33,484 nucleotides of DNA from an uncultured bacterium (GCA_938014335.1 CALLRP010000016.1:1-33484); one strand, 5' to 3'; positions 18,797-28,269 are shown, numbered from the stretch's first letter. The notes: a model not told the origin generated them from the sequence alone. Made by a program: numbers and translations.

Positions 18797-18825
18797 TTGC
18801 AATTTAATTTGCTTTGTAGTATTCT
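18797..18825 (+). promoter_or_regulatory. Sigma-70 type promoter for the FHA/sigma-54 activator gene
   Basis: TTGCAA (18797-18802), a 17-bp spacer and TATTCT (18820-18825). Transcription would start near 18832, leaving a 15-nt leader before the ATG at 18848. Confidence 0.65.
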
Positions 18826-18847
18826 ATTCATAAAAGAGTATTCAAAT

Positions 18848-20752
18848 ATGTCAATAAATAATAATGAAAAAAAAATAAAATTCATTATTACTGCCCGTTC
18901 TGGTTACATAAAGGGCAGTGCGTGGGTAATTCCGGAAGATGGAGAAATAGATATTGGTCGCGACCCGACATGTTCAATTATTATTGATGACCCTCTCATT
19001 TCAAGGCATCATTGCCAATTATTTATTTCCGATGATGAATTGATTATCCGTGATTTAGGGAGTAGTAATTCTACTTTTGTAAATGGACATCCTATTAAGG
19101 AAAAAGTTCTTCGTCCGGGTGATGATATCGGTGTTGGTAGCATTGTTTTTTCAGTTGGAACTGTGATTCCGGAGGGTAGTATCGCAGGAGATGAAACAAA
19201 AAAACTGCGCGCAACCCGACCTGTAAAAATAGGTGCTCCCGTTTTTATTGAAGGTTCTCCCCAAAACCTGTTCGAGGCTGGCAACCCTCGAACTGCTGAG
19301 GAACTTGCAGGTCTTTTTTCGCTTGCTCGACAGTTAAGCCAACTGTATAAAGTGGATGACATAATCAACCATGTATTAAAGGTAATTCAAGAGCGTTTTG
19401 ATCCCAATATCTTTTGCTTAGTGCAGTTTACTCAAGACCCCTCTCAAAACTTCATTTATCCTAAAAGTGCTACCCAATCTATTATTTCAACTCCTCAATT
19501 GACACAACTCCTCTCTCAAATTCGAGAAATGCCGCGTGGTGTCCTTTATCCGGAACGGTTTTATAAAAATGGAGAAACCATTATTCGCAACACCGTTATT
19601 GCTCCGTTAATATTAGGAAAAGAAGTTATCGGGGCATTTGTAATGATGGCAGATACACCCCACCGTTTCTACGAAGAAGCAGATTTAGAATATCTTTTAG
19701 CAATGGCACACACTTTGGCTCCGTATCTTCGTGCCGCAGAACGAATGCAACAATTAGAATGGGAAAACCAACAATTAATTTCCGGCGGAATGAATTTTGA
19801 CCCTCTCATTGGCAATAGTAAAGCAATACAGAAAGTGAGGTCTCTCGCCCGTGATTGTGCCCATTCAGATCTTTGCGTTTTAATTTTAGGCGAAACAGGA
19901 ACAGGGAAAGAACTCGTGGCACGACTTATTCATAATCTTTCCTATCGGGCTCAAAAGAAACTTGTTGTTGTTAATTGTGCAGCCATTCCCGAAGAGTTAT
20001 TTGAAAGTGAACTTTTTGGACATGAAAAAGGAGCCTTTACGGGGGCGCATACAACAAAGATAGGACTCATGGAAGAAGCCAACTATGGGACCTTATTCCT
20101 TGACGAAGTAGGAGACCTAAGCCTATCCCATCAGGCACGACTCCTTCGTGCTATTGAAACAGGAACCTTCCGTCGCGTTGGGGGAAATTCTGATATCCAT
20201 GTTAATGTCCGTGTCCTTTCCGCAACCAACAAAGATTTACCATCTGAAGTGAATGCGGGTCGTTTCCGTCGTGATTTATTCCACCGACTCAATGCATTTG
20301 TAATAACGATTCCACCTCTGCGAGAACGTACCGAGGATATTTCATTACTTGCAGATTATTTCTTGCAACAAGTCCGACGAAAATTCCCTGTGCGTCCAAC
20401 TCGATTTTCATCACAAGCATTAAGATGGCTCGAAAATCAACCCTGGCATGGAAATGTCCGCGAATTACGTAACTTGGTAGAACGCTCCGCTGTCGTAGCC
20501 AAAACAGATGAGATACAACCCCAAGATTTAGTTTCCGAATTGAATGTATACATGCCCGAAAAATTTCCTACCCTTGAAGAATTAGAAAAAACACACATTA
20601 TTAAAGCTCTTCAGCACACACAAGGCAATGTCATCTCTGCTGCAGAATTGTTAGGTATTGGCAAAAGCACTCTCTATCGTAAAATCGCTGAATACCAAAT
20701 TAACCCCTCTATTTATTTAACTCCTATTTCTATTCAGGAAAAAACTAAATAA
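18848..20752 (+). CDS. Sigma-54-dependent activator with FHA and GAF sensory domains
   Basis: A 634-residue regulator. The ATG at 18848 is chosen because the longer open frame (to 18743) runs back through the palindromes and promoter. An FHA domain at about 10-105 (IGRDP, SRHHCQL, GSSNSTFVNG) reads phosphothreonine signals. A GAF-like domain spans about 150-300. The AAA+ domain has Walker A GETGTGKE (348-355), the sigma-54-contacting GAFTGA (395-400), Walker B GTLFLDEVGD (414-423) and arginine-finger region FRRDLFHRLN (473-482). A Fis-type HTH lies at about 593-615 (NVISAAELLGIGKSTLYRKI). It lacks a receiver domain, so control is probably by a Ser/Thr kinase and a GAF ligand. No target sigma-54 promoter is recognised in the window. 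Confidence 0.94.
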   Translation: MSINNNEKKIKFIITARSGYIKGSAWVIPEDGEIDIGRDPTCSIIIDDPLISRHHCQLFISDDELIIRDLGSSNSTFVNGHPIKEKVLRPGDDIGVGSIVFSVGTVIPEGSIAGDETKKLRATRPVKIGAPVFIEGSPQNLFEAGNPRTAEELAGLFSLARQLSQLYKVDDIINHVLKVIQERFDPNIFCLVQFTQDPSQNFIYPKSATQSIISTPQLTQLLSQIREMPRGVLYPERFYKNGETIIRNTVIAPLILGKEVIGAFVMMADTPHRFYEEADLEYLLAMAHTLAPYLRAAERMQQLEWENQQLISGGMNFDPLIGNSKAIQKVRSLARDCAHSDLCVLILGETGTGKELVARLIHNLSYRAQKKLVVVNCAAIPEELFESELFGHEKGAFTGAHTTKIGLMEEANYGTLFLDEVGDLSLSHQARLLRAIETGTFRRVGGNSDIHVNVRVLSATNKDLPSEVNAGRFRRDLFHRLNAFVITIPPLRERTEDISLLADYFLQQVRRKFPVRPTRFSSQALRWLENQPWHGNVRELRNLVERSAVVAKTDEIQPQDLVSELNVYMPEKFPTLEELEKTHIIKALQHTQGNVISAAELLGIGKSTLYRKIAEYQINPSIYLTPISIQEKTK

Positions 20753-20760
20753 TTTGGAAA

Positions 20761-20901
20761 TTATTCAAACAATGCAGTAATAAATCGTAAGGGTAATGTA
20801 ATTGTTTTAACCGCAATCGAGAAAACTTGAAGAGGTAAATTTACAACAGATTCGACCCAATCTGTAATTACCTTTAAAGCGAGAACAAGGTCTTTTTTCA
20901 T
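20761..20901 (-). CDS. 46-residue amphipathic peptide (small hypothetical)
   Basis: A complete small frame reading MKKDLVLALKVITDWVESVV, then NLPLQVFSIAVKTITLPLRF and ITALFE, 46 residues. AGAGGA lies 8 nt before the ATG, a good ribosome site. The peptide has no signal sequence; it alternates hydrophobic positions with Lys/Asp/Glu and contains two prolines, giving two amphipathic helices of about 20 residues that could lie on a membrane. It converges with the sigma-54 activator gene, stop to stop 8 nt apart. It has no homologue that I recognise. A membrane-associated or toxin-like peptide is one possibility, as is a chance frame, though the ribosome site and helix pattern argue against chance. 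Confidence 0.55.
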   Translation of the reverse strand: MKKDLVLALKVITDWVESVVNLPLQVFSIAVKTITLPLRFITALFE

Positions 20902-21491
20902 TTTGGGTTCCTCTTAATTCTTATGAATTTATATATCCAAAAGGGATTACTATAGCATACGATAAATAAAATATCTCAGGTTTATCAATAATCAATATTT
21001 ATTCTCATATATAATTTTTATCTATTAGTGACTCTCTTTCTATTTTAACCAAAAATGATGCGAGATAACACGAATGTAATTTAAAAACACAAAAATGTAT
21101 TTCATTGTTCAGTAAATTTTCATCCTTATTTATAGAAAATCTCTGAATAAATGTTAATTTGACATTGGACTATCAGTTAAAAAAATTGTAGATTTATATT
21201 ATCAAGATAAATCTGTCTTTAAACCTTCTTTTAACTCCCCTAACCACAACCTATTGGAACAGGAGATTCATTATTAAAAATTTTAAGTGTGATATATTCC
21301 CATTGGGAATTTGAATTAACCTTTATAGTAAAAAATGGATAATCATTATAAGTCAGAAATAATACGAAAGAATATTCTGAATATAAACTCTCTTTGCATC
21401 CATTCTTTTGTTTTTTATTTCATGCAATAATTAATATAATAAATAACAATTCAAATAAAACAAGAGAATGATAATTCAAGGAAAATAGAAT
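20902..21491. other. AT-rich intergenic region
   Basis: About 590 nt with no convincing gene. It holds the upstream region of the 46-residue peptide (minus strand), a 15-bp palindrome ATTCCCATTGGGAAT at 21296-21310, and on the minus strand about 58 open codons ending at 21251 (ending SPVPIGCG) with a protein-like composition but no start codon, perhaps a gene relic. A TATAAT at 21435-21440 could serve the next gene but lacks a clear -35. Confidence 0.5.
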
Positions 21492-22646
21492 ATGACACAT
21501 CGGGAAAGGACACTGGCTGTTCTAAGATATGAACCATATGACCGTTTGCCTATTGTTCATTTTGGTTTCTGGAACGAGACATTACTAAAATGGGCGGATG
21601 AAGGATATATAACGAAAGAAGAAGCCCATGAGTGGGTAGATGGAAATCCTATTGATGCTATACTGAGTGAACGATTGGGTTTTGATTTCAATTACTATTC
21701 CGTATTTAAACCTAATTTTCATTTAGACCCCCTATTTGAGCGAAAGACCATCGAAGAATTACCGGATGGCTCTCGAAAAGTGCAAAATGAAGATGGTGTT
21801 ATTGTTCTTGAAAAACCCGGCGCTGTGTCAATTCCTGCGGAATTTGACCATCTCTTAAAAACACGAAAAGACTGGGAAGAACATTATTTACCTCGATTGC
21901 AATATAATGAGGATAGAATCTTAAAAACGCTTGTCCGTGTGAATGATAAAATGATACCTTTTGGAGAAGGAGGCGAAGAATTTTTACAGAAAAATGAACG
22001 AGATTATCTCTATGGTTTACATTGTGGAAGTCTATTAGGCTCTTTGAGAAACATTACGGGCGTTGTCGGATTAAGTTATATCTATGCAGATGACCCCGAT
22101 TTATTCAAGGAAATGATTGACACTTATGGAGAACTCGCCTACCAGAATACAAAACGAGCTTTACAAAACGGTGCCAAATACGATTTTGCTCATTTTTGGG
22201 AAGATATTTGCTTTAAAAATGGACCGCTGGTGATTCCTTCCGTATTCGATGAATTAGTTGGACCCCACTATAAACGCATTACAGAATTATGCAAAAAATA
22301 TGGCTTGGATATTGTTTCGCTCGATTGCGATGGCTGTATTGATGCTCTTATCCCCACATGGTTTAATAATGGAGTGAATACCATGTTCCCAATGGAAGTG
22401 GGCACATGGAATGCAAGCATTGCCCCGTGGCGGAAAAAATACGGGAAAGATTTGCGAGGTGTCGGAGGAATGAATAAAGTTGTATTCATCCATGACAGAG
22501 ATGCGGTCGACCATGAGATTGAACGGTTAAAGCCCCTTGTGGATTTGGGTGGTTTTATCCCCTGCCCCGACCACCGTATACCCCCTGATGCAAAATGGGA
22601 CAATATCCGTTACTACTGCGACCGCATGAGAAAGATTTTTGGATAA
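21492..22646 (+). CDS. UroD-like protein (uroporphyrinogen decarboxylase / MtaA methyltransferase superfamily)
   Basis: A 384-residue single TIM-barrel protein. It opens MTHRERTLAVLRYEPYDRLP, the classic start of the UroD-like corrinoid-methyltransferase group, and ends GGFIPCPDHRIPPDAKWDNI, whose Cys/His pair matches the zinc-thiolate type rather than haem-pathway HemE. AAGGA lies 8 nt before the ATG. True HemE is usually shorter and lacks this ending, so methyl transfer or demethylation of an unknown substrate is more likely. No corrinoid protein or MtaB-type partner is adjacent, so the reaction cannot be named. Confidence 0.85.
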   Translation: MTHRERTLAVLRYEPYDRLPIVHFGFWNETLLKWADEGYITKEEAHEWVDGNPIDAILSERLGFDFNYYSVFKPNFHLDPLFERKTIEELPDGSRKVQNEDGVIVLEKPGAVSIPAEFDHLLKTRKDWEEHYLPRLQYNEDRILKTLVRVNDKMIPFGEGGEEFLQKNERDYLYGLHCGSLLGSLRNITGVVGLSYIYADDPDLFKEMIDTYGELAYQNTKRALQNGAKYDFAHFWEDICFKNGPLVIPSVFDELVGPHYKRITELCKKYGLDIVSLDCDGCIDALIPTWFNNGVNTMFPMEVGTWNASIAPWRKKYGKDLRGVGGMNKVVFIHDRDAVDHEIERLKPLVDLGGFIPCPDHRIPPDAKWDNIRYYCDRMRKIFG

Positions 22647-23055
22647 TTTTTTGATAACATTAAAATTAAAGAAAGTCAAACATATGAATCCAGAATAAAA
22701 GGATTTTCTTTTAACGAAGTTATTTTACAATATAAAAACCATTAAGGGAGGAGATTATTTTTAGCCATACACTTTATATATTCGTAAAAAATATTTATGT
22801 ATCATAAAAAGTGTCGAATAAGACTATATCCCTCACAAAATACACATGTCCCTCTACTTAAGAATTTATACATTTACCCTACAATACTGAACTTTAATAA
22901 AGTAGTGAAGATTATAATTTTTCGTTTCTCATTTTCTCTATCCATTTTTTTTTAACTACTGTTATCTTTGTATGATATTTTTCCTTAACATTAAAAATAT
23001 TGAGTATTTTACCAACAAACAGGATGAATCAAGAGAATCAAATTATTAGAATAAT
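22647..23055. other. Intergenic region between convergent genes
   Basis: About 410 AT-rich nt with no convincing gene. AATCC/GGATT near 22686-22706 could form a weak hairpin followed by TTTTCTTTT, a possible terminator for the UroD-like gene. A strong AGGGAGGAG at 22745-22753 is followed by no ATG, GTG or TTG at useful distance. Confidence 0.4.
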
Positions 23056-24807
23056 TTATGAATTGTCCTTCCTACCCTTTTGTTTTAGTACCTCCTCATC
23101 CCAGTGGAGGGGTATAGCGTCGTTCTGGAGCATCATTTGGAATTGTTCTAATAGGCCCGAATTACTTCTGACCTGACGGGGGAGAACATTTTTTTGTTTG
23201 CAGAAGGATAAAAGACAACCCACGGCCTCTCCCATATGCCATTCGACATGGTGAAGACGATACGCCCCATTAGTAATGTGAGTCGTTCCTATATTTTTAG
23301 CCACGGGGATGAGATTTTCAACTCTCTGAGGGATTAACGCACCTAAGGGAATTTGAAATGGTAAAGAATCCACATCGAAGTAATTCTTCCCATTCGTTCG
23401 AGGATGGAGGTCAATACGATAATAACCAATGCCCACTGTGTCTTTGAAAATTTCAGGTGTAATATACTCCTGATTTCTCAGGAAGTCTTTTCGTACATCT
23501 TTGCCAATATGTTGTTCACAGACAGTAAATTCTGCCTTGATACGTCGCGCCTCACGGATATAAGGTCGCATAGCAAACCCATCTTCGGAGCCTGTGACAT
23601 CCGGCCTCAATCGAAGCCCTTTCCAGCCTGTTCCCCCATCCGGACGAGGAACCTCGGTTTGCAGCCAATAAAAGAGAGCAAAACTTAATTCTTTGGCTTT
23701 TCTTTCATGGTATAAATCTACTTCTTTTGTGGGGTTTTCAATAATATTCCCTAAAAAATAGTCATTTTGAGGCCAATTAACGAGAGTTATACTATAAGAG
23801 ATTATATGGGTATCAAATAGATTTTTATCCAGGATTTGACGATAATTCCACCAACTTGTTTTAGTCTTTCCTGTCGGGTCAAAAGGCAGGGTGCGGTCTT
23901 TCAGTGTAACAGGGTGTGTTGCAGTAAGGCTCAATAGAGGGCCCGACCATGGCGGGTCTAATTGGGGAACAAAAGACCGCCAAAAATCATAATTTTCGGG
24001 TTTATCTATGCGATGGTCTCCATCTGGGTTATAGTCCATGGCGAAGCACCATGTACATGCTTGCATCCCTTTAGGGTCAGCCTCAGTAGGGGCATGAGGT
24101 TCCCCCGTTTCCTTCTGTGATTCCATGCCTGTTACATACTCCACCTTGCCTAATGGGAGTAGCTCACCGGTTTCGGTGGCATCAATGAAATAGGGTCCAG
24201 AAAGCCATATTTCATTCCCGGTTTCTAAAGAACGAACCTGCACAGCAGAGAAGTAATCTCCTTTTGTTTCGATAGATATAGGAATATGCCTTTTCAGGAC
24301 CATTAGTTTTTTGCCCGAAATATAAGGTGAAAGTAAATTTTCAATAACTAATGCACTAACACGAGGCTCATGACATATTCGAGAGACATTTCCATTACCA
24401 GGATTAAGATTTGTATAGTTTTTATATTCTTCTCGGAGAGGGTAATTATTGCGATAAAAATCACGGAGCACATTTCGAAATTGTTTATATCGTGTCGTGG
24501 CGCCTTTATCTTCTACCCATGGATTTTCGTCCGGTGGAACTGCCTGCGAAGTCATCTGTCCCCCCAACCAGGAAGTTTCCTCTGTCATAATAACCGACAG
24601 CCCATGTTGTAAAGAGGATAAAGCACAGGCAACACCTCCTACTCCTCCACCTACTATAATTATATCTGCTTTCAGTTCAGCCTTTTTACTAAGGTTTTTA
24701 TTGATTTTTGCCTTTGTGGCAATAGAACTTTTATCACCCCTTTTTGAAGATGCCAAATACAAAACGGGTGCTGTTCCCATCGAAAATAAAAACTCTCTTC
24801 GTTTCAT
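23056..24807 (-). CDS. Tat-exported FAD-dependent oxidoreductase (FAD_oxidored family)
   Basis: A 583-residue flavoprotein. The N-terminus MKRREFLFSMG carries a twin-arginine signal (RREFLF), so it is probably folded in the cytoplasm and exported to the periplasm. The dinucleotide-binding fold is IIIVGGGVGGVACALSSLQ with GGGVGG at residues 53-58, followed by GLSVIMTEETSWLGGQMTSQ. The acidic strand YFIDATETGEL is the family's second FAD motif, and IPLGALIPQRVENLIPVAKN the last. Length is typical. AAGGAG lies 7 nt before the ATG. Such genes often sit with sugar-processing genes in Planctomycetes and Lentisphaerae. The substrate is unknown. Confidence 0.9.
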   Translation of the reverse strand: MKRREFLFSMGTAPVLYLASSKRGDKSSIATKAKINKNLSKKAELKADIIIVGGGVGGVACALSSLQHGLSVIMTEETSWLGGQMTSQAVPPDENPWVEDKGATTRYKQFRNVLRDFYRNNYPLREEYKNYTNLNPGNGNVSRICHEPRVSALVIENLLSPYISGKKLMVLKRHIPISIETKGDYFSAVQVRSLETGNEIWLSGPYFIDATETGELLPLGKVEYVTGMESQKETGEPHAPTEADPKGMQACTWCFAMDYNPDGDHRIDKPENYDFWRSFVPQLDPPWSGPLLSLTATHPVTLKDRTLPFDPTGKTKTSWWNYRQILDKNLFDTHIISYSITLVNWPQNDYFLGNIIENPTKEVDLYHERKAKELSFALFYWLQTEVPRPDGGTGWKGLRLRPDVTGSEDGFAMRPYIREARRIKAEFTVCEQHIGKDVRKDFLRNQEYITPEIFKDTVGIGYYRIDLHPRTNGKNYFDVDSLPFQIPLGALIPQRVENLIPVAKNIGTTHITNGAYRLHHVEWHMGEAVGCLLSFCKQKNVLPRQVRSNSGLLEQFQMMLQNDAIPLHWDEEVLKQKGRKDNS

Positions 24808-25100
24808 GGATGAACTCCTTCTCTTTTTTCTAAAGGTGATTATATACTATTCCCTTCAAACAAGGTAGTTTTAGCATCCACCCTACCCCTATATATTCAG
24901 GCGAGATGACTGAAATACAATGGGAACAAGATACTACCATAAGCTTATAAATAACATTTTTATTTTTCTTCACTATTGAAAATCTGATAAGATATTGAAA
25001 CCTTTAAGAGCCGAGATGAGTCATAACTTACTACAAAAAGAGTAATATCTTTTTTAATTAAAAACTTCAACAAAAAACAAAAAAATAAAGGAGATTCAAT

Positions 25101-25562
25101 ATGAAAAGAATTCTCATCAGTTCCGTCGTGGTAGTGTCTCTGGTTGCAATGCTTTCTGTTCTGGGTTGTGCTGGAATGGGGAAGGGTCCCTCCGATGAGG
25201 AATTAATTCGTGCTACCATAGATAAAGTCAAAGCAGCTTTAGAAGCGAAAAATATTGACATGCTCCTCCAAACCTTCGCGGATGATTTTGAACATCCGGA
25301 AGTCGGAGGAAAAGAAGAAGCCCGTCAAATGATGCAATTAGGCCTGGAATCGGGTTATGCCGATGAAGGTAAAGTAGATTTGTCTAATATGCAGATAAAA
25401 ATTAATAATGACGGCACCGCTTCCGCTTATCCTATTGATTTAAGCAGTGTTGCTGGTTCTGTTTCTGTTGAACTTATTTTGAAGAAATATGAAACCACCA
25501 ACGAAAAAGGCAAAAAAGTCCCTGCATGGTTAGTAAAGACTATTAATGTAGATGGTCTATAA
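25101..25562 (+). CDS. Small lipoprotein with NTF2/SnoaL-like fold
   Basis: A 153-residue protein with a lipobox SVLGC (Cys23), so it is anchored in a membrane. The mature part starts with a helix (EELIRATIDKVKAALEAKNI) followed by DMLLQTFADDFEHPEVGGKEE, the opening helices and loop of DUF4440/SnoaL-type folds, and ends in beta strands (SVELILKKYE, AWLVKTINVDG). These domains bind small molecules or act as structural modules; no catalytic residue can be assigned. AAGGAG lies 7 nt before the ATG. It is monocistronic, flanked by a divergent gene and its own terminator hairpin. Confidence 0.8.
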   Translation: MKRILISSVVVVSLVAMLSVLGCAGMGKGPSDEELIRATIDKVKAALEAKNIDMLLQTFADDFEHPEVGGKEEARQMMQLGLESGYADEGKVDLSNMQIKINNDGTASAYPIDLSSVAGSVSVELILKKYETTNEKGKKVPAWLVKTINVDGL

Positions 25563-25616
25563 TCTCTATAATCTTTGAAGTTTTCGCATATATATATTTT
25601 ATACTCTCTGCTTTTT

Positions 25617-25655
25617 CCCGATGGCTCGAAAGAGTCATCGGGTATACTTTTAAAT
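25617..25655 (+). terminator. Intrinsic terminator after the NTF2-like lipoprotein gene
   Basis: CCCGATGGCTC, GAAA loop, GAGTCATCGGG (25617-25642), an 11-bp stem with one G-U pair, followed by TATACTTTTAAAT. It has the same GAAA loop as the minus-strand hairpin at 18351-18376. Confidence 0.75.
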
Positions 25656-25729
25656 AAATAAACCCTATAAAAACCATATGTGGGTAATTTGTAGAAAAAA
25701 AATATCTATATTTCTACACTTGGAGATAA

Positions 25730-27181
25730 TTAATAAGCTCGAATACGATATGCATCACGATAGTTGAAAATACCTGTTTTTTGTGAATCGCGTGTTTTTT
25801 TAGGGATGGGATAATAGTCAATATAGTATTTTTCAGGAGAAATATAAATATCTAAGTAATCATCTATCCAATTAAGTTCTTCTTCTGTAAAGTAATTGTT
25901 CAACATTTCATTAAAATTATTTGGGTACACTCCATTTTGGAGAAAATATTGTTCCAGAAGCACTTTAATAATAGAACCATATATTGAGCATAATGAATAA
26001 TTATATTTTATTAATACCCGACGAAATTCTTCTCCCGATGAAAACAACCAAAATTCATGAAAATAATCAGAAGATTTATGTTGAATGGATTTTATTTCAT
26101 TTATAGCAGAAAAAACTTTCCCTTTTCCGTAGAAAATAGCATCTTCAATGTCATTCCAAGTAGATGTTTCAAACACCTCTTTCTGCTTATCCAAACTACG
26201 AGATATATTATTATAAGCAAGAAATATGGAGATACTTTTAGGAACACTGACATAAGGAGCAGAATATCTCAGGATATCCTGTCTGCGGGCGAAGGCATTT
26301 TCAAGATTGAATAATAAATATTGATATACGGTTTTAAATTCTAATGCTTTTATTTCCTTTTTCATTTCTAACAAACGATATAATAAATCCTCACAAAAAA
26401 CATAGGGTAAGGAAGGATATGTTGCAATCATATCGATAACTCTTAATTGCTGTCCTATAGGTGAGGGCCCTTCATGATATATAGGTTCAATTTTCAAAAC
26501 AAATTGATTCAGTGTATCTATCCAATCCAAAGCGGACGGGTAGTCTCCTTTTTGTAGTAGCAGAAGCACATTAACTAATTCGATAAGCATAATATTTGCA
26601 TCTAAAACATTATAATAATCATAGGGATGACTCACATAAGGCAGGAAAAAAACTTTTTCATTGGCTTTTTTGAGGCTGTTTAATATCCCTGTTGAATTAC
26701 GCTTAAACTCCTCTATCCAGTTCCCCTCAGGATATATACAAGAGCGTTTATAAACATTTATTGGGTCAGAAAAAGAATATTTTTGTTTCGTATATGCTTC
26801 CATTTCTTCCCCAAAAAGATTTTCTCTTATGAGAAACTTATAAATACTAAGATATATCTCCGGCGGCCATTTCTCTACTCTAAAAGTACCTTTAGAAAAA
26901 ACAAAATTATCTGGATTGTCAGGAATATAACTTTTTAATGCCATTGAAAAATAACCGCAATTCATTCGTTTTGCAATATTATTCGCCCCACTGAAAAATA
27001 TATATCCATTATCATCGGATTTTGCCTTTTCTATCCATTCCGGATATTCAGGGAATATAGGTGGTGCTGAAAAAAATGCTCTTGTAACAAATAGAATTAG
27101 TAGTGGAATAATTAAAATAATCACAAAGAGGACAAGTGTATTGCGAAAAGACCTTAAACCCCTTTTCTTTGACTTAAACAT
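25730..27181 (-). CDS. Hypothetical membrane-anchored protein
   Basis: A 483-residue protein that I do not recognise. A basic N-terminus (MFKSKKRGLRSFRN) precedes one strong transmembrane segment at about 14-35 (LVLFVIILIIPLLILFVTRA), so the remaining 450 residues are probably periplasmic. The body is rich in aromatic residues and helical, with EYPEWIEKAKSDDNGYIFF early and the hydrophobic LLFNLENAFARRQDILRY in the middle. The C-terminus (PEKYYIDYYPIPKKTRDSQK) is Tyr-rich and ends in RDAYRIRAY. GGAG is 14 nt before the ATG, a weak ribosome site. The 3' end converges on the preceding lipoprotein gene's terminator. No function is proposed. Confidence 0.75.
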   Translation of the reverse strand: MFKSKKRGLRSFRNTLVLFVIILIIPLLILFVTRAFFSAPPIFPEYPEWIEKAKSDDNGYIFFSGANNIAKRMNCGYFSMALKSYIPDNPDNFVFSKGTFRVEKWPPEIYLSIYKFLIRENLFGEEMEAYTKQKYSFSDPINVYKRSCIYPEGNWIEEFKRNSTGILNSLKKANEKVFFLPYVSHPYDYYNVLDANIMLIELVNVLLLLQKGDYPSALDWIDTLNQFVLKIEPIYHEGPSPIGQQLRVIDMIATYPSLPYVFCEDLLYRLLEMKKEIKALEFKTVYQYLLFNLENAFARRQDILRYSAPYVSVPKSISIFLAYNNISRSLDKQKEVFETSTWNDIEDAIFYGKGKVFSAINEIKSIQHKSSDYFHEFWLFSSGEEFRRVLIKYNYSLCSIYGSIIKVLLEQYFLQNGVYPNNFNEMLNNYFTEEELNWIDDYLDIYISPEKYYIDYYPIPKKTRDSQKTGIFNYRDAYRIRAY

Positions 27182-27256
27182 ACAACTTTTCTATACTCCA
27201 ATTTATACTTTTCTTAAATATTACATCTGAATTCATATTATAAAACAAAGTATCAC

Positions 27257-28102
27257 TTATTTAGATTGAGAGAACAACCATTTGGATAATTCGGGATCAT
27301 CATACGCCTTAATCCAACTGTTATGTTTCACTCCGGGATATTCAGTATAGCGAATTCGAATTCCCCCCGCATCTTTTATCTTTTGAACAAAACTACGGGA
27401 ACAATCCGCAGGAACGACATCATCATCCGCACCATGAAATGCCCAGATAGGCATATTTCTTAATCGCTGAACCCGCTGTTCCACCTCTTGTGGGGTTTCA
27501 TCGGGTATTTCCGGTCGTCCTAAACGCTGTTTAATAAACGCTAATTCTCCGCCACCACAAATGGGAACTAAACCTGCGAATAGGTCTGCATGTTTTGCTC
27601 CATAAATCCATGTGCCAAAGCCACCCATAGATAACCCCGTTAAATAAATGCGTTTTTTGTCAATATTATATTCTTTCAGGGTCTTTTCTATACACAAATC
27701 AATATCTTCTTCAATTTCATTATAAAATCGACTTGCAGGACATTGTGGGAATACAACAATTGCTTTCCACCGTTCTGGATGTCTTCGTATAGCAGTTCCA
27801 AGCCCTACTTCGGTCTGCAGAAGTCCGTTCTGACCTCGCTCGCCGGCTCCATGTAAGAAAATAATCATCGGTATTTCTTCCTGGGGTGTATATTCATACG
27901 GAACATAAACTACATATCGTTTCATTAATTTGCCATTATCGAGGGTTTTATTAATAAATCCTGTGCAAATTGGTTTCCCTGGTTTTTGTAGTGATATATC
28001 CGTTCTATTAGTTACATGAGCACAACCTACTGAAACGAAAATAAACACACTTAGCACGAGGAGTATAAAACCTCTATTTTTCAAAATATTTCCCTTACGC
28101 AT
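27257..28102 (-). CDS. Exported lipoprotein esterase / PHB-depolymerase-like alpha/beta hydrolase
   Basis: A 281-residue serine hydrolase with a lipobox VSVGC (Cys27). The fold starts VVYVPYEYTPQEEIPMIIFL with the oxyanion element HGAGERGQ at 84-91. The nucleophile elbow is LTGLSMGGFG (Ser158), followed by AFHGADDDVVP (Asp227) and GVKHNSW (His260) to complete the triad. This matches the prolyl-oligopeptidase-like or Esterase-D-type enzymes often annotated as carbohydrate acetyl- or feruloyl esterases or phospholipases; the substrate cannot be read. AAGGA lies 8 nt before the ATG. It is divergent from rplJ and probably monocistronic. Confidence 0.88.
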   Translation of the reverse strand: MRKGNILKNRGFILLVLSVFIFVSVGCAHVTNRTDISLQKPGKPICTGFINKTLDNGKLMKRYVVYVPYEYTPQEEIPMIIFLHGAGERGQNGLLQTEVGLGTAIRRHPERWKAIVVFPQCPASRFYNEIEEDIDLCIEKTLKEYNIDKKRIYLTGLSMGGFGTWIYGAKHADLFAGLVPICGGGELAFIKQRLGRPEIPDETPQEVEQRVQRLRNMPIWAFHGADDDVVPADCSRSFVQKIKDAGGIRIRYTEYPGVKHNSWIKAYDDPELSKWLFSQSK

Positions 28103-28231
28103 ACATCGGTTCCTTTCTTAAAAATATTTTTATTGTGGAGTTTACCGTTAAAAATAATCATAACGAAAAGCATATCATAAACTTCTATTTCGTTGAGAAT
28201 GATTACTCAAATGATTTGCATATTATTTAAA

Positions 28232-28261
28232 TTGAATTAAAAGAGGAATATTTGATACAAT
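28232..28261 (+). promoter_or_regulatory. Promoter of the rplJL operon
   Basis: TTGAAT (28232-28237), an 18-nt spacer and TACAAT (28256-28261). Transcription would start near 28268, giving a leader of about 165 nt before rplJ. Confidence 0.55.
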
Positions 28262-28269
28262 ATTTTTGT

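Noticed and set aside
18743..18847. N-terminal extension of the sigma-54 activator
   Set aside because: The extension is read through the palindromes and promoter and has no ribosome site; the FHA domain begins after the ATG at 18848.
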